Positions 25,501-32,900 of a stretch of 50,382 nucleotides of DNA are shown here, one piece after another (positions within the stretch are counted from its first letter, which is position 1; each line of letters starts with the position of its first letter). The notes beneath the pieces were generated by a model. The model was not told the DNA's origin and made no database searches. It saw only the letters and a program-made list of their open reading frames with translations. This DNA is from Candidatus Gastranaerophilales bacterium (GTDB taxonomy: Bacteria; Cyanobacteriota; Vampirovibrionia; Gastranaerophilales; Gastranaerophilaceae), in assembly GCA_017415185.1 (NCBI GenBank), contig JAFQHZ010000003.1, positions 1 through 50,382 of the forward strand. Reading direction: 5' to 3'. The translations under genes were made by a program, and so were the position numbers.

Positions 25501-25729
25501 GGTTTGTGTTTTTTAAAATATAGCTATCAATTGCTTTTTCAATAGCTTCTTCATCAATATATTTTGGTAAAAGAAAAATACAAAAAGAATATAACAAAAT
25601 TAAAAAACAAAAAGCAAAACCCAAAAAGCCCTTTAAAAAAGAAAGAAACGCAAAAGAAGGCTTCTTTTCTCTTCTTTTAAAATTAATTAAAATTTTCTTA
25701 ATCAGACTTTTCTTTTTGTAATAAATCAT
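22562..25729 (-). CDS. Giant AsmA-like protein 2, last gene of the tonB-exb operon
   Basis: The protein has 1055 residues, with a basic cytoplasmic N-terminus (about 1-27), one membrane helix (about 30-55), then repeating Asn/Lys/Ile beta segments and an AsmA-like C-terminal region. The end repeats the signature of the other two giants: 'G-x-I-x-F-x-I-x-N-G' with a later F-V-V-L-V-D-G-V-V and D-F-K-W just before the C-terminus. It lacks the coiled-coil tail of protein 1. I chose the ATG at 25729, one base after the stop of the second exbD; longer frames would run inside exbD. Cotranscription with a proton-driven TonB/ExbBD motor suggests a link between energised envelope work and lipid transfer, which is inference. 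Confidence 0.82.
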   Translation of the reverse strand: MIYYKKKSLIKKILINFKRREKKPSFAFLSFLKGFLGFAFCFLILLYSFCIFLLPKYIDEEAIEKAIDSYILKNTNLAFDVSGLQINPNYKLDLNLKADSLKLKDLKKSDVLIFQNLNIDINLFSLLLKNIDIDKFEADSIKLNTKFNKKNKYEFFEYFDFKNKTSKNDFKIKNINFEVDNFLFDLYDENIQKDFYIKTNRLKISTFDLKKNISILTNGEIKSSNHKISDFDLKLSIRLSEDSIGKFREKLLKLNRNPFYYADKFKFYSSTKVDLKINNLANKGNITGEVVLKDYSFNINNLQMPKNNLTLVFKNEKVYSDCDFKFLKNQYIKIKSYVTLAKKPYIEAKLNSNDINLADLRDILDVAGKIFNFKFNLNDIKITGLAKIDAYLKSDFKTINSNGKLTVLNAKLEDKKTGLVLNNIESDINFANNTVNILNTSAFINNAKFNLSGKIDSKTNVDIGIYSDEINIAQVLALLKDLPFANAIMPKIKDYDFKSGLLKINTHLGGNLQNLVVKSNSNLTNFRANLKKYNLEFFIPKLELNFLQNDVIIPKTKLIVENIPLYINGKVINYKSKNPQTVLNIQSTLPKNNKFLTIKDKDAVLSAVLNIAQDKILISSCDISKIILITGEIQNLETAPIFNNLKLNIPQKTALLIPEFENLIFETTGSLVLNGKIEKPNILGNLNLHNLSLKDIGLNVSNLILNIKNSEFYLNISKGKIFDFDFDLVSSAKIENNKLIIDFAQINSQYINLENFEKYLKNSNSIKKFNYEIKNLKGNVSVVETADIVLNSLSFQGEIKDDVLNIQKFEAQSLNGDISGKTKIDLLKQKISSQLNLKELNIRQLSPKLKELSIATSGKLSANINANFIGFNLEQILNTFHGNIKFNITNGELSQFAKLERFLQAGNILSQNILKLNLNSMFSTLTKQNTGDFKIIEGDIDIKNSIANMNYINSQGSNMSFIICGDFNLLNQNMQAKILGRILNSIITPQNDVGKDNSSFVEKHFTTFISNDEYEKIPPLAYQVDNIPTREFVVLVDGVVKNINSIRDFKWAVSR

Positions 25730-25730
25730 T

Positions 25731-26114
25731 TTACAATTCAACAATTGAAATGCTTTGAACACCAGCATTTCTTGCAATATCCATTAATCTTACAACGCTT
25801 TGGTGCGAAGATTCGCCAGACGCTTGAATAAGCAATCCATCTGGTTTTTGAGTTATTTCGTCTTTTATAGTAGACATCAAATCAGCTTCAACGATTTCGT
25901 TGTCATTAATTAAATATTTATTATCTTCAGAAACAATCACATTAATAAGCTTTGCATCTTTATCAATTGAGCTTTTTTCAACATATTCGGGAACAGCCAA
26001 AGACAAGCCTTGTTGGTCTAAAATTGGCGCAATAACCATCATAATAATCAATAAAACAAGAAAAATATCTGTTAAAGGAGTGATATTTATTTGATTAAAA
26101 GTTTGTCTTTTCAT
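25731..26114 (-). CDS. exbD: ExbD/TolR-family protein, second copy
   Basis: This 127-residue inner-membrane protein has one transmembrane helix (about 13-33) in FNQINITPLTDIFLVLL, with the conserved Asp that carries protons in ExbD/TolR/MotB-like motors. A periplasmic domain with alternating strands and helices follows. The start overlaps the stop of the first exbD by one base. The 86 bases coding the helix are 93% identical to those of the first copy, while the periplasmic domains have diverged. The partner is the ExbB-like protein encoded upstream. Confidence 0.9.
   Translation of the reverse strand: MKRQTFNQINITPLTDIFLVLLIIMMVIAPILDQQGLSLAVPEYVEKSSIDKDAKLINVIVSEDNKYLINDNEIVEADLMSTIKDEITQKPDGLLIQASGESSHQSVVRLMDIARNAGVQSISIVEL
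26026..26111. repeat. Near-identical 86-bp segment shared by both exbD genes (copy A)
   Basis: The segment matches 26454-26539 with six mismatches in 86 bases. It encodes the N-terminus and transmembrane helix of each ExbD. Flanking coding sequence is clearly diverged. Confidence 0.8.
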
Positions 26115-26566
26115 TATCCTTCAACCTCTTCCTTTAAGTCTTTTTGTTCTGCATTTGTTAAAGGCTCGCCCGCTACAATTAACTTTTCAAAACCGGCATT
26201 CTGCGCAGCTTTCATAACCTTCATAATTTCAGAACTCTTTGTGTCCTTATCTGCCCTTACAACAACTTCCTTTTGTTCAAGCTTTTCAATTAATTCAGAC
26301 AAATTTTCTTCCAAACTTTCTGAATCAATTTTCTTTTCATTAAGATAAAAACTTCCGTCTTTTGTAATTGATACAGTCGCATTTTTTTGTTCAATTGCAA
26401 GTCCTGAATTAATATTTGGCATATTAATATTGTTGTCAATTGATTGAAAACTTGGCGCAATAACCATCATAATAATCAACAAAACAAGAAAAATATCCGT
26501 CAAAGGAGTAATATTAATTTCATTAAAAGTTTGTCTTTTATTTCCTTTTGAAGAACTAAAGTTCAT
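26114..26566 (-). CDS. exbD: ExbD/TolR-family protein, first copy
   Basis: This 150-residue protein begins with a short Ser/Lys/Arg tail, then FNEINITPLTDIFLVLL (about 12-28) with the essential Asp, one membrane helix and a periplasmic domain with a 'D-G-S-F-Y-L-N-E-K' strand. It lies 13 bases downstream of exbB and overlaps the second exbD by one base. Two different ExbD proteins beside one ExbB could give a heteromeric rotor, as described for systems with ExbD1/ExbD2 pairs. Confidence 0.9.
   Translation of the reverse strand: MNFSSSKGNKRQTFNEINITPLTDIFLVLLIIMMVIAPSFQSIDNNINMPNINSGLAIEQKNATVSITKDGSFYLNEKKIDSESLEENLSELIEKLEQKEVVVRADKDTKSSEIMKVMKAAQNAGFEKLIVAGEPLTNAEQKDLKEEVEG
26454..26539. 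repeat. Near-identical 86-bp segment shared by both exbD genes (copy B)
   Basis: This is the partner of 26026-26111, offset by exactly 428 bases and without gaps. Confidence 0.8.
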
Positions 26567-26579
26567 TTTAAATCCTTAA

Positions 26580-27227
26580 TTACAATGCAATTGAATTATT
26601 TTTGTCGGTCATAACTTCTTCGTTTGAATCAGTAAAGCTTAGGAAAACAAGTTTGATTAATTTAAAATCGGATTCAAAACGAGCAACAACTGTTTGAAAA
26701 TAGTTGAACATAACAACCGCAACAATCGCAACACCAAGACCTAGGGCAGTTGCAATAAGAGCAGAAGCAATACCTGTTGCAACAGCAGCAGATTGGTTGC
26801 CTTGAGTTGCCAAATCTTGGAAAGTATATAAAATACGAACAACTGTTCCAAACAAACCAAGAAACGGAGCAACACCGCCAATTGTACCTAAAATTGTTAA
26901 ATGAGATTCTAATTTTCTTGTTGCTAAAGAAGAAGAAATATCATAAGCTCTTGAAAAGCCAGATTTTTGCTCTTTATATATTCTTAGAGCTTCATTTATC
27001 ATTTCAGAAATAATTCCGCCAATTTGAACGGACATTCTCTCAGCGGCGCCAATATTATTCTTTACCAATGCTTTTTGCAGCCCTGGAATAATATCTTTAA
27101 CATTTCTTTCGTTTCTTTTGTAAAAAACAATTTTGTTAATAGCAACTGCAACAACCAAAAAGGAACAAATGAAAATTGGTAACAAAACAAACCAATCTTG
27201 CATTATTGCTTTCATCATTAAATCCAT
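26580..27227 (-). CDS. exbB: ExbB/TolQ/MotA-family proton channel protein
   Basis: This 215-residue inner-membrane protein has three helices (about 12-32, 113-140 and 148-175) and a cytoplasmic loop between the first two. The diagnostic segment AFLGLFGTVVRILYTFQDLA is followed by the small-residue helix IASALIATALGLGVAIVAVV. It would form the pentameric stator through which protons flow, enclosing the ExbD dimer and energising TonB. AGAGGA precedes the ATG. It sits between tonB and the two exbD genes. Confidence 0.93.
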   Translation of the reverse strand: MDLMMKAIMQDWFVLLPIFICSFLVVAVAINKIVFYKRNERNVKDIIPGLQKALVKNNIGAAERMSVQIGGIISEMINEALRIYKEQKSGFSRAYDISSSLATRKLESHLTILGTIGGVAPFLGLFGTVVRILYTFQDLATQGNQSAAVATGIASALIATALGLGVAIVAVVMFNYFQTVVARFESDFKLIKLVFLSFTDSNEEVMTDKNNSIAL

Positions 27228-27251
27228 TTTTTTATCCTCTTATTTCTATTT

Positions 27252-28442
27252 TTATCTCAATACACTATTTATAACGTTATAATCAAACGTGAACTCAATT
27301 GGGACCGATTGCCCTCTAAACTCAGGCGGCAAAGGTCTAAATGGAGCAGTTAATTCAATTGCGCTCATCGCAGCCCTATCAGCCAAAGGCACACCTGAAG
27401 ATTTTGTTACACGAGAAGACAACAATCTGCCGTCACGTCCAATCGTGAATGTTATTACAACTCTTTTTGAACTATCTCCTTTTGGAGGAGTCCAATTCCT
27501 CTTGATTTTTTGTTCTAAATCCTTCATATAAGGACCCCATTCGGGTTGTTTGATTGCATCAATTCCTGGTGCACCATTAGGATTTCCAGGGCTAGGATTT
27601 CCCCCACTGCCATATCCGCCATAGGAACCTCTTGAAGCATATTGACCGCCAGAAGGAGTAGCGCCCTTGCCCGAAGAACCGCCCGAAGAACTAAATTTTG
27701 GAGTAGGGGCAGCTTGAGAGCCTGAGGCTTGTCCAGCTGATGAAGGAACACCAGAAGGCTTATATGTTGAACCAACAGGAGCTTCAACCTTTGGCACACT
27801 CACGGCAAATGGGCTTTTTGGAGCAGCGACAACTTTTGGTGCGCTTGGAGCAGAAATACCTTGAGGCTTAATTGTTGGTTTAAGCGCAGGCTTTGCAACG
27901 CTTGGTTTAACAGGTGCAGGCTTTGCCACAACTTTTTGAGGCTGAACAACAGGCTTTTCAACAACTTTTTGCACTTGAGGTTTTACAACAGTTTTTTGAA
28001 CTTGTTTTTGTGGAGCTTTTTTTGGCTGAGGAGCAGCCTGAGGCTTTTTAGCAACTGCTTTTTGAACTTGCTTTGAAGCGGCTCTGCTTGGTTCAGAAAT
28101 TGCTTTTTTAGGGTCATGTTTTCCGCCAGCTTGCGAATCCCTATCAGAGCGAATTTTAGTATTTTTATTTATTGGAGGTTTCGATTCGCTTTGAACAAGT
28201 TTAAATTCAATATTTCGATTTGGCAATTCGGGCTTTGGCAAGTAAGGAAAAACTAACCCCTGAACAATTGTTACAACAATAAGAATAAAAACAAAAACCA
28301 AATGAAACAAAACAGACAAAGCCAAACTAACCGAGTGCTTCATTTCTTCAGTTTCATCAAAGAAATTTGGCAGATTTTTAAATCCCCCGTTTTCTTCATG
28401 TAAATATTTATTTATATCATATTTGTTTCTAGTTTGTGCCAT
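27252..28442 (-). CDS. tonB: TonB/TolA-like energy transducer
   Basis: The protein has 396 residues. A cytoplasmic N-terminus of about 35 residues precedes one membrane helix (about 40-65). A long periplasmic linker of Lys/Pro/Ala/Gln-Val repeats (about 100-225) and then a Gly/Ser-rich stretch (about 230-290) follow. The C-terminal TonB domain starts at W-G-P-Y-M-K-D-L and contains IKRNWTPP, VVITFTIGRDGRL, SSGVPLADRAAMSAI and PFRPLPP. It would span the periplasm and pull on outer-membrane partners using the ExbB/ExbD motor. TonB and TolA roles cannot be separated by sequence alone; no tolB or pal lies nearby. TAGAAT ends two bases before the ATG and there is no good Shine-Dalgarno. Confidence 0.88.
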   Translation of the reverse strand: MAQTRNKYDINKYLHEENGGFKNLPNFFDETEEMKHSVSLALSVLFHLVFVFILIVVTIVQGLVFPYLPKPELPNRNIEFKLVQSESKPPINKNTKIRSDRDSQAGGKHDPKKAISEPSRAASKQVQKAVAKKPQAAPQPKKAPQKQVQKTVVKPQVQKVVEKPVVQPQKVVAKPAPVKPSVAKPALKPTIKPQGISAPSAPKVVAAPKSPFAVSVPKVEAPVGSTYKPSGVPSSAGQASGSQAAPTPKFSSSGGSSGKGATPSGGQYASRGSYGGYGSGGNPSPGNPNGAPGIDAIKQPEWGPYMKDLEQKIKRNWTPPKGDSSKRVVITFTIGRDGRLLSSRVTKSSGVPLADRAAMSAIELTAPFRPLPPEFRGQSVPIEFTFDYNVINSVLR

Positions 28443-28505
28443 AATTCTAATCTTTTATAAATTATAAATTTAATGATTTTTTTTAAAATTACCCAATAGT
28501 ATATT

Positions 28506-29192
28506 TTATTGCGCCCCCAGTGTAATTGGTTGATCAAAATAAATCGTTATTTGACTATTTGAAGGAATTAATACATCGTCGCCTTTTTGTGCAACATTTT
28601 TAACTATTCCCATACCAGCCCCTAAAACAGCGCCATATATTGCGCCTTTTCCAACAGTAGAACTGCTAGATATCGCACCCATTGCAGTTCCCAACACCGC
28701 ACCAGAAGCAGAACCAACAACAGTATCTTTTGCATATTCTTTTGCTGTTTCTTTAAAGCTCGAAGCTTTTAAAACTCCTGATAAATCGTTTGTTGCAATG
28801 CTTGCGCTAATTGGAATTACATTATTGTATGGTGTTCTTATAGTTGTAAAGCGAATTGTCATTTGAGCATTTCTATTGCCATAAGAAGATTTTTTTGCTT
28901 GAACAACGCTTCCGCCAATAACACTTCCTGCACTTGCAACAGTTTGATTATTGTAAATAAAATCTTCCATTAAAACCGCATTAATAACCTGCCCAACAAC
29001 GGCATTTTGAGAATTAATTTCAGTAGATAAAACCGCATTAACCGTTATTCCGGCAGGAACATAAAGAATATATCCTTGCAAATTTGAGTTATTTTGAGTC
29101 TCAAATGAGGCATAAGAATAGTTTTCTTGGGCAAAAACATTGGCAAACAAAGATAAAATAAAAAATGCCAGCGTAGTTATGCTTCTTTTCAT
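28506..29192 (-). CDS. Secreted glycine-zipper protein, TonB operon
   Basis: The protein has 228 residues. A signal peptide (about 1-21, ending VFAQ) is followed by a beta-rich domain with 'Y-V-P-A-G-I-T-V-N-A-V-L-S-T-E-I-N-S' and 'A-G-S-V-I-G-G-S-V', a pattern also seen in VirB10/TrbI-like and envelope surface proteins. Residues 155-195 are a glycine-zipper hairpin (GSASGAVLGTAMGA then GAIYGAVLGAGMGI), able to insert into a membrane. The end 'L-I-P-S-N-S-Q-I-T-I-Y-F-D-Q-P' repeats the early strand. TGAGGA precedes the ATG. It lies between the other periplasmic gene and tonB on the same strand. Function is unknown. Confidence 0.62.
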   Translation of the reverse strand: MKRSITTLAFFILSLFANVFAQENYSYASFETQNNSNLQGYILYVPAGITVNAVLSTEINSQNAVVGQVINAVLMEDFIYNNQTVASAGSVIGGSVVQAKKSSYGNRNAQMTIRFTTIRTPYNNVIPISASIATNDLSGVLKASSFKETAKEYAKDTVVGSASGAVLGTAMGAISSSSTVGKGAIYGAVLGAGMGIVKNVAQKGDDVLIPSNSQITIYFDQPITLGAQ

Positions 29193-29259
29193 ATATCCTC
29201 ACCATATAATAACTCAAGTCAATTTTATCATATCCAAAAGAAAATAGGCAATTATATTA

Positions 29260-29820
29260 CTAAATGTAATAATCTTCATCAAATTGAACAAATACGCTAT
29301 CTCTTTGAATAATTCGAACATGGCGCCCAAATTCATACTCGCCACTTGGAACATATTGCAAAGTGCCACCCCAAATATTTCCATAAACTTTTCTTGGATG
29401 AATTGTTGTATTGTAGCTTGCAGGAGGAGCCAAATTTCCCCCCAAAACGTCACTTCCACCCATAAAAATTATTCTTCCTTTAATAGGTGTTTTTTCTTTA
29501 GTTTTAGGATTTATTATGTCAGTAATTGCTATACTCATAGCAGCATTAATTCCTTGCGTTGGCATTTTAAGCATACTAACGTAGCCTTGGAAAATATCGC
29601 CTCTTGAAATTGCCTTTTTCTCTACTACCCAAACATCACTTGGTGCAATAAAATAAACCTTAGAACCCTCTTCTAACTGCTCAGTTGTAATTGGGATTTT
29701 GCTATAAACCTGAACCAAAGAACCCTTTGGCATATAATGCGTATATTCATTAGCAAAAACATTATTAAAAATCGCCAATATATTTAATGTTAAAAATGTT
29801 AATAATATTTTTTTAGCCAT
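29260..29820 (-). CDS. Secreted periplasmic protein, first gene of the TonB operon
   Basis: The 186-residue protein has a signal peptide (about 1-23, ending VFAN) and a beta-rich domain. The early segment M-P-K-G-S-L-V-Q-V-Y-S-K-I-P resembles the 'lpaGt.v.v.l...i' strand of the next gene, so the two may share a fold. I do not recognise a family. The ATG at 29820 has no ribosome site of its own. A stronger site (AAAGG) serves an ATG at 29846 in another frame, whose 15-codon ORF overlaps the start of this gene, so translation may be coupled. Confidence 0.6.
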   Translation of the reverse strand: MAKKILLTFLTLNILAIFNNVFANEYTHYMPKGSLVQVYSKIPITTEQLEEGSKVYFIAPSDVWVVEKKAISRGDIFQGYVSMLKMPTQGINAAMSIAITDIINPKTKEKTPIKGRIIFMGGSDVLGGNLAPPASYNTTIHPRKVYGNIWGGTLQYVPSGEYEFGRHVRIIQRDSVFVQFDEDYYI

Positions 29821-29846
29821 AATTCAATATTAATAGTTTTTTTCAT
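29799..29846 (-). CDS. 15-codon upstream ORF overlapping the next start
   Basis: An ATG at 29846 is preceded by GAAAGG. The frame runs 15 codons and stops at 29799, inside the signal-peptide coding region of the gene starting at 29820. It may couple translation by ribosome reinitiation or be chance. The encoded peptide (MKKTINIELWLKKYY) has no known counterpart. Confidence 0.25.
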   Translation of the reverse strand: MKKTINIELWLKKYY

Positions 29847-29898
29847 ATTTTCAACCTTTCAATCGTATGAATTTTTAGCCATAAACAAAAAATAAAAC

Positions 29899-29904
29899 TA
29901 TAAT
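29899..29904 (+). promoter_or_regulatory. -10 box before giant AsmA-like protein 3
   Basis: TATAAT ends nine bases before the ATG at 29914, with no ribosome site between, so the mRNA leader must be only a few bases or absent. Confidence 0.5.
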
Positions 29905-29913
29905 TATAACAAT

Positions 29914-32900
29914 ATGCCCAATTTTTTTTCAAAATTAAATAAAAATTTATATGTAAAAATCAGCGCAATCGTTGTTATTGCTTTATTTTTGCTCTTTACA
30001 TTAATAATTTTTCTTTTTAAATATTTAATTTCTTTTTCGTTTATAGAAAAGAAATTTAACGAAATAACTGGACTAAAAATCGAATTTGTTAATCCAAAAT
30101 CAAATCTTGATTACCATTTCAACTTAAATCTTGAAGCGCAAGAAATTAATATTTACGATTCAAACAAAAAAAATAAATATATTCACATCAAAAATCCTAA
30201 AATTTCAACAAAACCAATAGGCTTTTTGTTTAATCGAGCATATTTTAAAAAAATCAATGCCCAAAATATCAATCTTTCATTAAAAAGAAATTCGAAAGGC
30301 GAAATCGATTTAATAGATTCAATAAATAAAGATATAGCCAAATTTTTAAACAAGAAAATCACCCCAACAAGACTTAGCACCGATATTAAAAATATAAATT
30401 TAATTTTTGACGATGAATTTAATACAAAAAGCAATATAAAATTAAATCTTCAAAACACCAAACTCTCCCTATCAAAACGAAAAAAACAACTGCTCTTTAA
30501 ACAAGAAGGAACAATTGAAACTAACATAAATAATATTAAACAAATTTCAAATTTGAATATCGATATTTTATCCAAATATCCAACAAACTACATAAATTCG
30601 CAAAATTTAAAATTAAACGCTACCCTCGATAATGTTAATTTATATATTTTTAACGACCTTGTTAAAAAATATATTTCAAAAGATATTGAAAATATTAAAG
30701 GCAATGTGAATCTTTCCTTAAAAACTCAAGAAAACAAACAAAAACTAAATTTGATTGTTATAAATCCAACCCTTAATCTTAAAAACAAAAAAACAATTGC
30801 GCCTTTTAAGGAAAACATTCTTCTTGAATCAGATTTTATTTTTCAAAAAAACCTTTTAAAAATAGAAACTCTAAATATCAAAGGAAAGGATTTACTTTTT
30901 AAGCTTGATGGGCAAATTTCGGAAATATTTTCCAAAAGTCCAAAAGCAGAATTAAAAACACAAATTAAAAATACTCAAATAAACAATTTAATTCCTTTTA
31001 TTCCTGATAACGCAATTTTTTACCGCCCAAAAGGCATACCAACGCTTAAAAAATCAAATTTTTATGGCGTAGCTAATAGCGATATTGCAATAAAAACAAA
31101 TCCATTGAATATTGAAGGAAATTTAAAAGTCCAAAATGTTCATATTCCAAACTATCCAAAAACATATAAACAAAATGATGTTTTTGCAAGGTTTATTGGC
31201 GACAAAGTAAGAATATATACAAGAGTTTACACGCCTGATAATGAATATGTTTTAGTTGATGGCGTTTCAAATTTAGACAATTCTTTATATGGAAAATACA
31301 CAGTTAAATCAACCCCTAAAATAGACTTATCATTTGCTCAATTATACCTTGTTCCAATACAACAAATCATAGGCTTTAATATTGGTCCAGTACCAATTAT
31401 GGATATAAAAGGATATGGAAATATCGACATAAACACCCAAGGCACACTTAGCGATGCACAAATTTTTGGAACATTCAATGCTCAAAACGCAAGCACAACA
31501 ATAAAAGGGCTTGATGCAAAATTAACAGATGCAAATTGCACATTAATTTTTGACGATAGAGATATTATTTTTGAAAAAATTAAAGGAAAACTCGACGAAG
31601 CCGATTTCTTATTAACAGGAAAAACTAACATAAAAGGCGAAGTTAAACTAAACGCAAAAATCGACAACGCAAAAAGCAACAAAATAATAAAAATTTTCAA
31701 CAACAGCCTAATTTCAAAACCATATTCAGCTCATTCAAAAAAAATATTTGCAAACAAAGGATTATTAAACGCAAACGTTACTCTTCAAGGAATAATTAAA
31801 GACTTTGAAGACGAAAGCTTTTTTGAAATATTAAGCCCGTCAGGCAACATTACCCTTCTTGATAATGAAATTAATTTTGATAACAAAATTTTCCTAAACA
31901 AACTTTCAGGAATCCTTGAATTCGGACACGAACAAAAAGGGCAATTTAATTACAATATTAAAAATTCAAATTTCAACACAAATTTTCATTCAAAAGATTC
32001 CTTGAATAAAATTTCAAAAGGCGAATCATTCAACATAAACACTGAAATTTTTTCAAACAAAATAGCACTAAATGACGTTTTATCAAGCATTACAGAATTA
32101 AAAAAATACGATTCATTAAACATTAATTTTTATACGAAATTGTTTTTAAAATCGCAAGGCAAACTTTCTTTAAACAACATTGATTTCGAAAATTTCTCTC
32201 ATAATGGATATTTAATCGGCTTAAATAGTCAAGAAAATAAAGACATTAAATTTAATTCAGGAATAATTAAATTTAACAACAACAAAGCCAATTTTGAAAA
32301 TTTAAACATCTCCTTTAAAGAAGGAAAAATTGAAGCAAATGGCGCTGTTCAAAATTTCGCCTCTAAAAATCCTCAAGGAGATTTAACAATCAGGCTAAAA
32401 AACATCAGTCTTGATAATTTAAACAACATATCTCAAAAGCTCAAAATTCAAAACGGAAAAATTAAAAATGGAGAAGTTGCCTTTAAAAACAATAATTTAA
32501 AGCTAAATTCAATAAGTCTAAATTTGAATGAAATGCCTTTGTTTTTAAACGCAATCTTAAAGGATATTTATTCTTCAAAAACAATAGACGCTGAATTTTC
32601 AACAATTATTGATGAAAAAAGCGCAGATAACATCATTAATCCACATTTGATAACTCCAATAAAAATCACTGGAGAAATTCCAATTAAAGGCTCTTTCAAA
32701 GGCAACAGCGACAACTATGGAATTGATTTCAATGCAACAATTCCAAAAAATTCTGATATTTCTTTTGGAGGAGCAAATCTTGGAGATATTAACCACAAAA
32801 GAGAATTCCAGGGCAATATTAGCGCAACAAACGACACGATTAAAATACACAATCTAAAATTGCTTAAATATATTGCAAACCAAAACAACAAAATTAACCC

